A stretch of 64,000 nt of DNA from Pseudoalteromonas luteoviolacea (GCF_001750165.1 NZ_CP015411.1:3438001-3502000); one strand, 5' to 3'. Shown: positions 36,401 to 46,729, counted from the stretch's first letter. The notes: generated from the sequence alone by a model not told the origin. Program-made: numbers and translations.

Positions 36401-37002
36401 GCACCTGCTTTACCAAGCAGCGGTAGTAACTTTTTCATCAAACTCTGTGGATGCGAGAAATGCTCTAAGACTAGGGCTGTCTGCTCCTTATCTAGGGTAT
36501 ATAAAAATTTTCTCCAATGATCTTCCACTGCGGTTTTTAACAACTCAGTTTCATCAATAATAAACTCTAAATTAAAACTTAAATTTGACTCAAAAGCATG
36601 CTGCTTTAGCATCCTCTGACAAAATCCATGGATTGTAAAAATTGCCGCCTCGTCCATCGATTTTGCTGCCGCATCTAACAGTTTAAACGCAGCCTTTTTA
36701 TCTTCGACTTGTTCCAACAACGCGGGGATCAGCGGATCTTTACACTCAGCCCCTAGCAGGGTATCTCGAGCATCTATGATCCTAGCACGCACTCGATCTT
36801 TAATTTCCTGAGTTGCAGCGTCAGTAAACGTCACAACCAGTATCTGTTCCACGCTCAAGCAAGTGGCGTGCTGAGAGTCTGCAAGACCAAGTAAATATCT
36901 AAGATACAAGGCAGTGATAGTATAGGTTTTCCCCGTTCCTGCACTGGCTTCGATTAAGTTATGACCATACAGTGGCATCGTTACCGGGTTAAGCATCTCC
37001 AT
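33475..37002 (-). CDS. recB: Exodeoxyribonuclease V beta subunit RecB
   Basis: A 1175-residue protein with an N-terminal UvrD-type helicase (3'-5') and a C-terminal nuclease. Walker A LIEASAGTGKTYTIT is near residue 16. VALIDEFQDTDPIQY is the DEAD-like motif, YRSAKSVVDSI follows, and MHASKGLEYPIV is motif V. The nuclease active site LIFRWEGKYFVLDYKSNYLG has the conserved Asp-Tyr-Lys. It overlaps recC by 14 bp at its start and recD by one base at its end. It processes double-strand ends for RecA loading and restricts unprotected linear DNA. Confidence 0.97.
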   Translation of the reverse strand: MEMLNPVTMPLYGHNLIEASAGTGKTYTITALYLRYLLGLADSQHATCLSVEQILVVTFTDAATQEIKDRVRARIIDARDTLLGAECKDPLIPALLEQVEDKKAAFKLLDAAAKSMDEAAIFTIHGFCQRMLKQHAFESNLSFNLEFIIDETELLKTAVEDHWRKFLYTLDKEQTALVLEHFSHPQSLMKKLLPLLGKAGATLSPNVRLEEVLSARAQYQARAAGFKQAVRESEFIACLTGSSLAKNKAPGRAANINALDDYIASDAWYFEFGTSKHSFNLWGSAQLGDAKNYKKNAELISHDMIALFDEMADLHHQVKNLLPIALLQDALVQVKQLLVQHKQTQSTISPDDLLSNLYSALQGESGEILATKIVQQFPVALIDEFQDTDPIQYGIFSSIYEGADGSALTMIGDPKQAIYGFRGADIFTYITAKQAVDESRHFTLAKNYRSAKSVVDSINAVFSQHEQSFIFNDDIPFYAVDAQGKSHQQSLKGHFDHVLNFCVFDSAGEVTSKAHAHQALAQTFAAKVATLLSCSAQGQVMIGDNPVKAADICVLVRDRNEASVMKQALHGCGVSAVYLARDSVFSQPVAGALNQLLHVLHGAYDEAALRGVLVSPLFSLNYEQVYTLSQHETQWQSYLDFFAELKRIWYQSGAMAMLEKLMVRNQLANTWRDNGYEVERWLTDYRHLAELLQHKQIELEGTQRVLRWLSIQCAEATLDGAQLRLESDANLVKIVTMHASKGLEYPIVFMPFALGYRDPSEIVYHKNDKLVIDLDADDDATLAASKERLAEDIRLLYVALTRAVHYCELGLFNIPLGRSKKLGIGQTALGYALFGGCDFKDAQQWHQALGHICQQHTGMSMEVFTEPQSAYFGEKKTLLPENLSIKTQTASIETNWRTTSFSQLSYHAHHDDRPAGALDERHELDLPRLAQTPLKTPYSFVKGAKAGSCLHEIYEQIDFTAPHDPIAPEKLPLSDVVEACLEKYQIDTQWQECVVLWVEQSLACSLTAAGDLSLSRISPADCLVEMEFHLPLTALRANQLNKVLTDITGQPSYLQFDEVKGMLKGFIDLIFRWEGKYFVLDYKSNYLGDDLRDYNDDNLMSAMSSHQYHLQYLIYSVALHRLLKYRIANYSIETHMGGVYYLFLRALPQGGGVFFKSLTEEELLTLDALFESEAL

Positions 37003-40000
37003 GCTGCAGCTCCTTTTCTAGCGCAATAATTGGCCCTAATAAAGACTTGCTGAGTGACATGAACTCTTCCATACAAGATTCTAACTCTCTAAAATTCAGT
37101 GCAACATAGGGATCCTCAGATTCACCCATACCAATATATTGACCACCCGCAAATTTTAATTGCGCTTTACCTATATCATCCGTACTTGCAAATGCATAAC
37201 TAGAGGCAGGAAAAAATGGCACAGGTTGGGCAGTCAATTGTTGGTAAAAATCAATCCACGTCTCTAATAACTGCATTGCACTCGATTTATCTAGGGGCTC
37301 AAAAGTGACTTGCTCATCTAAGCCAATTACGGTCGTACTCATTGCCGACACAGTGATATTAGCGAGTAAATGATAAATAAAAGCCCTTATTTTATCTTTC
37401 GCTTTAATACTCGCAGGTCGGTAAAAGACCTGCTCGTTAGCAAATATCTTGTCGAGCCAGCCAACCATTTTAATGCCTTTGATTTCTATACTCACGTCTA
37501 TAGGCGCTTGTGCGTTAGACAATTTGGATTTCAATACGCCCACCATTGGTATAACACGCTGTGCGAGTAATTCTAATTGTATCTCGCCAACATAAGCTTG
37601 AGGTAAATGGCCTCTCTGTAGCAGTTGCTCTGAGCTAACTGGTACATTGTTTATCTGCGCATCTACAATTTCTTGCAAGTATTGATAGCGTGTAAGAGGA
37701 TCTAAAGAAAATGGTTCAGTATCATCTTGATACTCACGGGCTGGATTAATTTTTACGCCTAAGCAATTTTGATAAAAATAGCTTTGTGGTGCAGTACATG
37801 CGCGCAAAAACTGAGTTAGCTCTAATTCACTAGGCAGTGCCATAGCTAACGGTGATGCTTTAACCACCGCTTGCTCTGCTGACTCAAACAACCAATTTGG
37901 ATTAAAACTTTGCAATACACCTGGTTGATAATGCAATGCGTTAAAAGGTTGAAGTGGTACTTGATGTTTCAGGTGTTCGCTAACCGGCGTATCGCTGTCG
38001 ATAAATTGAAAACTGCGATCGATGTATTCAAATAACTCACTGACTAAAACAGAAGGAACCTGAACCTCATTATTGAAACATGAGCGGCCAATGTAACTTA
38101 CGTAAAAATGCTGCCGCGCACTCAATAAAGCTTCTAAAAAGAGATATCTGTCATCTAATTTACGTGAACGGTCACCTTTTCGTCGAGAAGATGCCGGTAC
38201 CAAGTCAAAGCCGATAGGTTGAACTTGTCGGGGATAATCAGCATCATTCATGCCAAGCAAACACACCACTTTAAATGGCACCGCACGCATCGGCATCAGC
38301 GTACAAAAATTGACTGCGCCAGATAAAAAGCGCTGTCCCACCCCTTTCTCTTGGATCCCTTGTTTAACTAAATAGGCCAATACCCTTGGCTCCACAGGTG
38401 ATCGCATATCGCCACTTTCATAGTGTTTTTCGATCCCCTCAATCACCTTATTTAGCTGCATTAAATCCCAGCTTTGCTCGGCTTCCTGATGGTAAAAAGT
38501 CGTCAAGAGCATCCGCAACATCTCAGCCTGGTGTGCTAAGGTGCCAGATTTATTTAGCTGCCGCTTAACGCTGTTCAATGCATCAATAAATGCCACCAGC
38601 TTACTCAAGATATTAATGGCCATGCCCTCAACTAAATCAGCAGGATAAACACCGCCAAAATCCGTTTCTTCTTGACCTGTTGCCACACCTAACAGCAATC
38701 TATTTAAACCATGAAGCCATGTGTTTAGAGGAATTTCTGGTAGCCCATGTTCAGCTTTATTTTCGCCATCTAACCCCCACTTAATCACAACTTGTTCCAA
38801 CCAATATTTAATTTGTTCAAATTCAGCAGGCTCTAGTTCAAAACGGCTTGAAATCGCCTCTACTGCCAACAAATCCAAAATATCTGAGACACCAAAACGA
38901 CTAAACGGCAAATTTACTAACGTCACGAATGAGGACAATACGGGCTTTTCTTGTTCTATGGCCATATCAGCTAAGGCATATGGGATATATCGACTCCCTT
39001 GAGCACTGCCAAATATCGCTTCAATATAGGGACTATAAGCGCCCACATCTGGCATCATGATAATCACGTCTTTCGGTGTCAGGCCCTCATATTGATTGAA
39101 TAAATTCAACAGATGATCATGTAAACACTCTACTTCCCTAAGCGGTGTGTGGCAGTCTTGCAAATAAATACTATTATCATGCTTTTGTATAGTCAGTTTC
39201 CCTTCATCACTTACAAACCAATTGGGGTCCGCTTGCAAAGACTCTCCCTTAAAGGCCAATTGGTAGATCTCATTTTGGATCTGCGATAATAATGAGTCAT
39301 TAAAATCCTCTACGAATCCATCTAGCCAGCGCGCATCCAGCTGCAATAACTGTTCAAGATAGTCTCTACCAAGTTTTCCCCATGATGACAGCAATGGGTT
39401 ACCTACATTGTAATAGTCTTGCTCCTCATCTAAATTGGCATCAATTTCTGGTCGCTTGACATATTTCGCGTGGATTTTTGCCTGTGTTTTCTCATCAACC
39501 AAATCCCCCCAATAATGCTCACTGGGATTAAAGAAAAATAGTAAAACTTCCGTTTTACTGGCTAGGGCTTGAAAAACCTCAAGTTGACTGGTTGGCATTG
39601 CCGATAACCCAAAAATAGAAATGCGTTCTGGCAATTCTGCACTATCCGCATTCGCAAGCGCCGTGAGTAGCTGCTCATGCATATTAGCTCGGTTATATGG
39701 GCTTTGGCCTAATTGATGCGTATGCTCAACTAAAGTTCGCCATAAATCAGGTTGCCAGCGCGCAATTTCAACATCGACATCTAGTAACTCATCAGTACCA
39801 GATTCCCAATAAGCCAACCAATCTGGTCGATACATCAAATATTGGTCATAAACATCGGCAATTTTTTCACACAATGTGAATAGCTTTAAGCCGTCTATAG
39901 GATCTTGCTCAGAAGCCTTATCGGCATTTAAATAACTAGCAAGTGGCAAATATAAAGGTAGGGATAGCTTAGTAGGCAGTATATTATATAACTTCCATGC

Positions 40001-40273
40001 CATATTATTTTTGTTGTAAGGAGACTCTGCTGGCACATCAGGTAAAAATTGCTGATAAAGGCGCCAAATAAAGCTCAAAGGCAGGGGAAAGTCTACTTGC
40101 GCTGCAATTCCAATATGTTCGCTCAATCCATTTTTTAACCACTGTGACATACCCGGAGATTGGACTAACACGGTTTCACTGACAAATGGATCACTCAAAG
40201 GTGCAGTTTGCATCACAGTATTAAACTGAATTTGCAACGCTTCCATACGATTAGATTGAATTATATGCAACAT
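36989..40273 (-). CDS. recC: Exodeoxyribonuclease V gamma subunit RecC
   Basis: A 1094-residue inactivated-helicase-fold subunit that recognises Chi. It starts MLHIIQSNRMEALQIQF and contains PLSDPFVSETVLVQSPGMSQWL and LPMRAVPFKVVCLLGMNDADYPR-type segments typical of RecC. Its length is near that of E. coli RecC (1122). It heads the recC-recB-recD gene run. E. coli recC is separated by ptrA, which is absent here. Confidence 0.95.
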   Translation of the reverse strand: MLHIIQSNRMEALQIQFNTVMQTAPLSDPFVSETVLVQSPGMSQWLKNGLSEHIGIAAQVDFPLPLSFIWRLYQQFLPDVPAESPYNKNNMAWKLYNILPTKLSLPLYLPLASYLNADKASEQDPIDGLKLFTLCEKIADVYDQYLMYRPDWLAYWESGTDELLDVDVEIARWQPDLWRTLVEHTHQLGQSPYNRANMHEQLLTALANADSAELPERISIFGLSAMPTSQLEVFQALASKTEVLLFFFNPSEHYWGDLVDEKTQAKIHAKYVKRPEIDANLDEEQDYYNVGNPLLSSWGKLGRDYLEQLLQLDARWLDGFVEDFNDSLLSQIQNEIYQLAFKGESLQADPNWFVSDEGKLTIQKHDNSIYLQDCHTPLREVECLHDHLLNLFNQYEGLTPKDVIIMMPDVGAYSPYIEAIFGSAQGSRYIPYALADMAIEQEKPVLSSFVTLVNLPFSRFGVSDILDLLAVEAISSRFELEPAEFEQIKYWLEQVVIKWGLDGENKAEHGLPEIPLNTWLHGLNRLLLGVATGQEETDFGGVYPADLVEGMAINILSKLVAFIDALNSVKRQLNKSGTLAHQAEMLRMLLTTFYHQEAEQSWDLMQLNKVIEGIEKHYESGDMRSPVEPRVLAYLVKQGIQEKGVGQRFLSGAVNFCTLMPMRAVPFKVVCLLGMNDADYPRQVQPIGFDLVPASSRRKGDRSRKLDDRYLFLEALLSARQHFYVSYIGRSCFNNEVQVPSVLVSELFEYIDRSFQFIDSDTPVSEHLKHQVPLQPFNALHYQPGVLQSFNPNWLFESAEQAVVKASPLAMALPSELELTQFLRACTAPQSYFYQNCLGVKINPAREYQDDTEPFSLDPLTRYQYLQEIVDAQINNVPVSSEQLLQRGHLPQAYVGEIQLELLAQRVIPMVGVLKSKLSNAQAPIDVSIEIKGIKMVGWLDKIFANEQVFYRPASIKAKDKIRAFIYHLLANITVSAMSTTVIGLDEQVTFEPLDKSSAMQLLETWIDFYQQLTAQPVPFFPASSYAFASTDDIGKAQLKFAGGQYIGMGESEDPYVALNFRELESCMEEFMSLSKSLLGPIIALEKELQHGDA

Positions 40274-40395
40274 TTTAGTTTAGCTGAAAGTCGATTAGAT
40301 TGAACAGTTTAAGAGAAATACACAGGGTATGACAGAAAAATGTGTATAAGCAGCCACAGTCAGGTCACTACATAGTCAAAGTCACCTTAATCCGA

Positions 40396-41424
40396 TTAGA
40401 ATAAATCAATATCACTGCTTTCAATATGATCTGTTATTTGCTTGCGAGATATCAAGTCTTCATAAAAACCTACCTGATCACGTCCATGTTCTTTCGCAAA
40501 ATACAATGCTTTATCCGCATTTTCTAAAACATTAATCGGAAAATCATAAGGACTGATACGAGCAAGACCAACACTCACAGTTAACTTTTTAATAAACGGA
40601 AATGACGTCTGGCGTACGAGCTCTAAAAATGCATTCATTTTTTGTTTTATTGACTCATAATCAGCAGGCTCAAATACAATTACAAACTCTTCACCACCGA
40701 AACGGAACAGTAAGTCTGTAGAACGAAAAAAGTCCTGCATACGCTGCGCCAATATTAGCAGAACCTCATCACCGCAAACATGACCATAGGTATCATTGAC
40801 GCTTTTAAAATGATCAATATCCAGCATTGCCAGCCATGATGTTGCACCCTGATGTAAAGTCCGCAAGTCAGACCCATCACGAATAGCACGATTTTGTTCC
40901 AGCATTTGCTTTTCAAGAAGCTGCTTTAGCTTTTTATCGAAAGTTTGACGATTCAAAAGGCCAGTAAGCTTATCCCGCTCATTCTCGCGCAATATCGTCA
41001 GATAATTTTCGTAGATACGGATAAACGCATTCAACATCACTTGTTGCGCACTATCCAACCCCCGACATTGTACCTCTATAGCGCCAACGGGCTTATCATG
41101 GATCACAATCGGTAACCAACGCCGCTCTGCACCTGCCGCATCTTGCATCGTAATGCTGCACGCTGACTGCAAACAAGAGCTCAGCTCTGCATGGGGATTA
41201 TCCAAAATCACCCTATCTAACCACTCATACTCGCCAACGTCATGTACCATAAGTGCAAGGCTGCGCTCCACGGTACACGGCCCATGCCCCTGAATCGTTT
41301 TGAACACTGAAATACGCTGACAATTTATAAACTCCTGTATTGTCGACAACAAGCTATATTCCAACGAATCGATGTCACGTGTTTTCGTTATTTTTATAAC
41401 CGAATTTAATAGTTCTTCTTGCAT
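40396..41424 (-). CDS. GGDEF-domain diguanylate cyclase with N-terminal GAF-like domain
   Basis: A 342-residue signalling protein. The C-terminal catalytic domain (about 160-320) has an active-site loop FRFGGEEFVIVF (GGEEF), DKLTGLLNRQTF, and MLDIDHFKSVNDTYGHVCGD. It should make cyclic di-GMP. The N-terminal about 150 residues contain a GAF-like sensory fold (LNSVIKITKTRDIDSLEYSL and WLPIVIHDKPVGAIEVQ). An RxxD inhibitory site five residues before GGEEF is not present (TDLLFRF). No signal peptide or membrane segment is visible. Confidence 0.92.
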   Translation of the reverse strand: MQEELLNSVIKITKTRDIDSLEYSLLSTIQEFINCQRISVFKTIQGHGPCTVERSLALMVHDVGEYEWLDRVILDNPHAELSSCLQSACSITMQDAAGAERRWLPIVIHDKPVGAIEVQCRGLDSAQQVMLNAFIRIYENYLTILRENERDKLTGLLNRQTFDKKLKQLLEKQMLEQNRAIRDGSDLRTLHQGATSWLAMLDIDHFKSVNDTYGHVCGDEVLLILAQRMQDFFRSTDLLFRFGGEEFVIVFEPADYESIKQKMNAFLELVRQTSFPFIKKLTVSVGLARISPYDFPINVLENADKALYFAKEHGRDQVGFYEDLISRKQITDHIESSDIDLF

Positions 41425-41770
41425 CGCTTGCCTGTTCTATCTGTTCAGTTATATACCTTCATGATTATTTGAGTGAAGGTGTACTAGATCGTCACATATA
41501 AGTATTGGTCAGAAAGTATGGAACAGCAATGTCACCAAGCAAATTACTCTAAATTATTCATCCTAAAAGCTTCCCGTACTGCTTTGCCCTTAATGTCTTG
41601 GTACACACTGTGCTGATAGGCAATTCGAATACATGGTTTGCATGATAATTAAGGCAAGCGGGGCCGTGTAATACCATGTAATAGAATATTCTTCTATTCT
41701 CATAATTGCCCAAAGGCTAAGTGAATATTTGCATAGGCTCGACTTAAATAAATATGAAAGGACATTACAA

Positions 41771-42319
41771 ATGAACGATGTGATAAACGAGCTCAACATA
41801 GAGCTGAAAAATAGTGAGGAAATCCAGCATTCAGGTTCTATTTTTGACTTTAGCGCGCAATTCAATCCACAGAAAAGTGCAGATCAAGCAGTGATCACGT
41901 TCGACCCTTCAACATCACAAAAAGAAACAATCAACTACGCCAATAACCCGTTTGAAGTAGAACTAAATGAAGATCAGTACCAATATGGGATTGCAGTGAA
42001 CTTTTTATATAAATTAGATGATGATACAGCAAAAAATTACACCATTAGTGCAGCCAATATTAAACAGCTAGATCATGTAAAAAGCTTCAGTACAAGTATT
42101 CTCGACAACAGCACAAGTGGATACAGCGACAGTGTACTTAAACTAGCCGTGATAGTACCAAAAGACCTCCCATTAGATATCAAAACAGAGCTAAAATTCG
42201 ATATCGTGTTAGCTGACAGGGTATCAAGCACTCAACTTAACTCTAATTTGGCAGCAGACACTGCAAACTTAATCATTGACCCGATACTTATCATTGGTCG
42301 CCCAATTCCGCCCAGATAA
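41771..42319 (+). CDS. Hypothetical 182-residue protein, convergent to kinase gene
   Basis: An unrecognised cytoplasmic protein starting MNDVINELNIELKNSEE. The start at 41771 has AAAGGA upstream. It is acidic at the N-terminus, with no obvious domain. Its 3' end overlaps the 3' end of the kinase gene (42269-44848) by 51 bp, in antiparallel orientation. A functional link to the kinase is unproven. Confidence 0.55.
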   Translation: MNDVINELNIELKNSEEIQHSGSIFDFSAQFNPQKSADQAVITFDPSTSQKETINYANNPFEVELNEDQYQYGIAVNFLYKLDDDTAKNYTISAANIKQLDHVKSFSTSILDNSTSGYSDSVLKLAVIVPKDLPLDIKTELKFDIVLADRVSSTQLNSNLAADTANLIIDPILIIGRPIPPR

Positions 42320-44848
42320 GCACAATCCCTCATGTGATGATTTAAACTGCGGGTACTTACATAGTGGCTTAAACCAAGGCAAGTTAAACCAATTAGATGA
42401 ATAGCCGCCGTTAATCGTTTCGTTATAGTGGAGCAACGCAGAGTGATGATCACCTGTGAGTGTAAAAATCACAGTTGCTCCATAAGCATATTCTATTTTG
42501 TCTGTGGTTAGCTTTATTACCTTGTATAAATAGTGTAGAGCATCGCTGTAGCGCTCTAAATGAGCCATTGCCTGTCCAGCTGCAATTAACTCGTTGACAG
42601 ACATATCTTCGCGTACACCATTGGCTACCTGATTGTATTGCTCGACAGCTCGCTCATTTTGCTCACCGAGTAATAACAAATCCGCATAATTAAGCCTCAT
42701 AGCGAGGTTTTCAGGACTTAGTTCGGTCGCTTGCTTTGCAGCAGATAATGCCAATTCAATTTTTCCAGAGTACAAATAAGCAAGAGAAAGGTTATTATAA
42801 TCCTCCGAGCTTTTGCTATTTTCTAACACTGCTAGGTAACCTGCTGCGGCGCCCTGCCAGTGCCCATCAAACATATTAATATTTGCAATAAGCCGATGTG
42901 CCCTCGTAAAATCAGGGAATACCTGAACAACTTCATGTAACAATGATTTAGATTCAATAACTTGACCATTATTAAGATACATAACGGCCAAATTATATTT
43001 ATTGTTCAAATCAGGTTTGAGTAACACAGACTTCAAATACATCTCTATTGCTTTATCTATTTGATGTCGTCTATAGAAATAATAACCTTTTAGCTGATAA
43101 CTCGATGCCGTCTCACCATAGACAGACAAACGATGAAATAACTCGTCAGCGAGTTCTTGCTGCTGACTTTCAATTGCCAGCACAATCCTATCAACCAGAT
43201 AAGGCTTAGATGATTTGTAGCGCTCTGGCGCTGTATCGAGTAGCACTGTTAACCTATCGATGTACTGTTGTTCCCTATCAATATGATAGCGCTCCAGCAA
43301 TAAATCTCTTACAAGGCTATACAGCGGTAAATAATTAGGATCTTGCTCTATCAAATCAAGCGCACGAGATAAGTTAAAATGAGAGAGATCTCCTTTTATA
43401 TTAACCCCGTGATAGACACTCAGGTATTCCTCAAAAAACGCCGTCTCTGTAGACATAACGCTTTGCCTTTCATCCTGCTGAGGCTGGCCAAGTAATTTAG
43501 TTGCAAACCGCTCATAGATTGAGTGAATAACAAAGTAATTATCTTTACTCGTTTGCGTATTCAGTTCTCCCAAAACCAATTGGCTATCTCCACTGAGTAA
43601 GGAAAGGCGAACATTGCATTGAGCATGTTCGCACTTAACTTCGGGAAGAAAAATAGCTGTTGCGCCGGTTGCCTTTGCTAAACCAGCTACATCTTTGATA
43701 TCGCTATATTCTCTATGATTAATCAACTCTGCATTAGTCGCAGTAATAATGACTTGTCGAATTGCGCTATCAATTGTAGCGTGTAACAAATTAGCGCCAA
43801 CTCTCTCACTATGGTCACTAATTGTTATTTGCGGCTCAAGCACCAAGGCGTAATGAAGCTCGCTTTTTGGCTGTAAAAAAGACCACCCTACATAAACAAT
43901 TAAGCACAACACACTCAACACAAAACCACTATAAACATATTTTGGTCGTATTAGCGTTCTGGGCTCATGTTTCAGTTCTTGTGTAGCTGAAAATAACGCC
44001 GTATCTTCCGCATCGGTTACTTCGAGTAACGCCAACGTTCTGCCAAGCACCGAGAACACTTCTCTCGCTGATGGACGTGACTCAGGCGATTTAGACAACA
44101 TATTGCGTAGTAATTGAATAAATTCAACGGGCAGATCAGGTGTTAAACTGCTGGGCTCGATAAAAGCACTTTGTTCAATGCACTCAGCCAGTTCAGAGCC
44201 TTTCGCTGTGCCAAAAGGATGGCAGCCAAAGAGAAACTCAAAGCAAAGCACGCCAAAAGAAAACACGTCTGTCGACTGTTGAACTGGCTTGCCCTCAAGC
44301 TGCTCTGGAGACATCGTACTCATGCTGCCATAACTGCCACCTATGCGTTGCTCGGGGACGTTACTCTGTGTAGAGTTTGCAATGCCAAAGTCAGACAGTT
44401 TCACCTCAGAGGTGTTAGAAATAAGAATATTGCTCGCTTTAATATCACAGTGAATCAGCCCTTGTTGATGAATATAGCATAGGCCATTGGCTACCTTTTG
44501 TAATAGTGCCAGCTTATCTGCTACCGTAAGTAGCTTTTGCTTCATATATTTCGCTAATGTTTGACCAGGGACATACTCCAGCACAAGTAACAGATCTGAT
44601 CCGACTTCAATGATATCGTACAACTGAACAACATTTGGATGATTAGCTTTGGCCATTAAGCGCGCTTCGTAAAGTGCTCGCTCTTTACGTTTAAGATCGT
44701 CGGGTTTATGACTTAACTTAATTCTTTTTACCGCAACTTGCCTATTTAGGCGAGTGTCCTTGGCAAGAAACACATCACCCATACCACCTGATGCAATATG
44801 TTTTATTGGCGCTAAATATGTATCAGAAAAACATTCGTCACTGCGCAT
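42269..44848 (-). CDS. Membrane-bound Ser/Thr protein kinase with C-terminal TPR repeats
   Basis: An 859-residue Hanks-type kinase. The glycine-rich loop IASGGMGDVFLAKD is at residues 18-31, the ATP-binding Lys is in QVAVKRIKL (Lys41), the catalytic loop is LIHCDIKASNILI (133-145), and DFG is at 153-155. The usual Arg of HRD is Cys here (HCD), so it is a non-RD kinase. One transmembrane helix lies at about 305-325, placing the kinase in the cytoplasm and the rest in the periplasm. The 330-859 region includes TPR-type repeats (YLNNGQVIESKSLLHEVVQVFPDF, YNNLSLAYLYSGKIELALSAAK). Confidence 0.9.
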   Translation of the reverse strand: MRSDECFSDTYLAPIKHIASGGMGDVFLAKDTRLNRQVAVKRIKLSHKPDDLKRKERALYEARLMAKANHPNVVQLYDIIEVGSDLLLVLEYVPGQTLAKYMKQKLLTVADKLALLQKVANGLCYIHQQGLIHCDIKASNILISNTSEVKLSDFGIANSTQSNVPEQRIGGSYGSMSTMSPEQLEGKPVQQSTDVFSFGVLCFEFLFGCHPFGTAKGSELAECIEQSAFIEPSSLTPDLPVEFIQLLRNMLSKSPESRPSAREVFSVLGRTLALLEVTDAEDTALFSATQELKHEPRTLIRPKYVYSGFVLSVLCLIVYVGWSFLQPKSELHYALVLEPQITISDHSERVGANLLHATIDSAIRQVIITATNAELINHREYSDIKDVAGLAKATGATAIFLPEVKCEHAQCNVRLSLLSGDSQLVLGELNTQTSKDNYFVIHSIYERFATKLLGQPQQDERQSVMSTETAFFEEYLSVYHGVNIKGDLSHFNLSRALDLIEQDPNYLPLYSLVRDLLLERYHIDREQQYIDRLTVLLDTAPERYKSSKPYLVDRIVLAIESQQQELADELFHRLSVYGETASSYQLKGYYFYRRHQIDKAIEMYLKSVLLKPDLNNKYNLAVMYLNNGQVIESKSLLHEVVQVFPDFTRAHRLIANINMFDGHWQGAAAGYLAVLENSKSSEDYNNLSLAYLYSGKIELALSAAKQATELSPENLAMRLNYADLLLLGEQNERAVEQYNQVANGVREDMSVNELIAAGQAMAHLERYSDALHYLYKVIKLTTDKIEYAYGATVIFTLTGDHHSALLHYNETINGGYSSNWFNLPWFKPLCKYPQFKSSHEGLCLSGRNWATNDKYRVND

Positions 44849-45290
<442 letters not shown>

Positions 45291-45387
45291 ACTGAAAGCG
45301 GGCCTAATACTATGAAAACCCGCGCCTTTTAGCAAGTATTTTTTTTGTAATCTGAGCCAACTGCACAGATTACAAACAAATTTATTA

Positions 45388-46431
45388 TTAACGCTTCAAA
45401 CTCGCCGAGAAATCGAGCATACGATTAAGTGAGCGTAATGCACCTTCACGTAACTCCATATCAACGAATACTTCTTTACCTTCAGGGTTAATAAGCGCTT
45501 CTTCAATCGCCTGCAAGCCATTCATTGCCATCCACGGGCAGTGAGCACAGCTACGACACGTTGCACCTTCACCTGCCGTTGGTGCTTCGAAGAACTCTTT
45601 TTCTGGACAAAGCTGCTGCATCTTGTAAAAGATACCGCGATCTGTCGCCACGATGAACTTCTTATTGTCCATATCCTGTGCAGCTTTAATTAGCTGGCTT
45701 GTTGAGCCTACAGCATCAGCTAAGTCAACGATTTCAGCTGGTGATTCTGGGTGCACTAACACAGCTGCATCAGGGTGAAGGGCTTTCATGTCTTTCAGAG
45801 CTTGTGTCTTGAACTCATCATGAACGATACAAGCACCATTCCACATGATCATATCTGCGCCAGTTTTCTTCTGAATGTAAGAACCTAAGTGCTTATCAGG
45901 GCCCCAAATGATAGTTTCCCCTTCAGAGTCTAAATGCTCTACGATTTCAAGAGCACATGATGACGTGACAATCCAATCAGCGCGTGCTTTTACCGCGGTA
46001 GACGTGTTTGCGTATACAACAACCTTTCTCTCTGGATGCTGATCACAGAACTTAGAAAACTCATCGATTGGACAACCCACATCTAATGAACAGGTCGCGG
46101 CCAGAGTTGGCATCACAACTGTTTTTTCAGGTGTTAAGATTTTCGCCGTTTCACCCATGAAACGAACACCCGCGACGATAATAATATCTGCATCTTCTTG
46201 CTTAGCACCAAAACGTGCCATTTCCAATGAATCTGCAACACAACCACCAGTTTCCTCAGCAAGCGCTTGGATCACTGGATCTGTGTAATAATGGGCAACC
46301 AATACCGCATTTTTCTCTTTTAACAACGACTTGATACGCGCTTTATACTGCTCTTTCTCTTCGTCATTTAACGGTGCTGGCTTTGGAGGAAATATATAAT
46401 CCTCAGGCATGATTTGTTCTGCTAGACTCAT
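45388..46431 (-). CDS. nadA: Quinolinate synthase NadA
   Basis: A 347-residue iron-sulfur enzyme (E. coli 347) that condenses iminoaspartate and dihydroxyacetone phosphate to quinolinate for NAD synthesis. The [4Fe-4S] ligands are Cys in MPTLAATCSLDVGC and in TCRSCAHCPWM. The start is set at the ATG at 46431 (MSLAEQIMPEDYIFPPKP); the longer frame adds seven residues. It lies downstream of a tRNA-Lys array, as in E. coli, without a strong terminator between them. Confidence 0.96.
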   Translation of the reverse strand: MSLAEQIMPEDYIFPPKPAPLNDEEKEQYKARIKSLLKEKNAVLVAHYYTDPVIQALAEETGGCVADSLEMARFGAKQEDADIIIVAGVRFMGETAKILTPEKTVVMPTLAATCSLDVGCPIDEFSKFCDQHPERKVVVYANTSTAVKARADWIVTSSCALEIVEHLDSEGETIIWGPDKHLGSYIQKKTGADMIMWNGACIVHDEFKTQALKDMKALHPDAAVLVHPESPAEIVDLADAVGSTSQLIKAAQDMDNKKFIVATDRGIFYKMQQLCPEKEFFEAPTAGEGATCRSCAHCPWMAMNGLQAIEEALINPEGKEVFVDMELREGALRSLNRMLDFSASLKR

Positions 46432-46553
46432 TCTCTCGACCACATAGTCCACATTGCATAATTGCCGCGAATTATACGAAAAATACAGAGATAATCCTAG
46501 TAATAGACGAGATTCACAAAGAATATTTAAGAATAAAAAGATAGAAAAGATAA

Positions 46554-46629
46554 TGGTGGGTCATGATGGACTCGAACCATCGACCAATGGATTAAAAGTC
46601 CACTGCTCTACCAACTGAGCTAATGACCC
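46554..46629 (-). tRNA. tRNA-Lys(TTT), array copy 1 of 11 (leftmost)
   Basis: A 76-nt tRNA with encoded CCA. The acceptor 5' side is GGGTCAT and the anticodon loop is CTTTTAA, giving UUU. It is identical to array copies 2-10. Confidence 0.97.
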
Positions 46630-46653
46630 GCTCGAGGAGATTTTAAACTTGAA

Positions 46654-46729
46654 TGGTGGGTCATGATGGACTCGAACCATCGACCAATGGATTAAAAGTC
46701 CACTGCTCTACCAACTGAGCTAATGACCC
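46654..46729 (-). tRNA. tRNA-Lys(TTT), array copy 2
   Basis: A 76-nt copy with anticodon TTT and encoded CCA, identical to copies 1 and 3-10. It is separated from its left neighbour by a 24-bp spacer. Confidence 0.97.
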
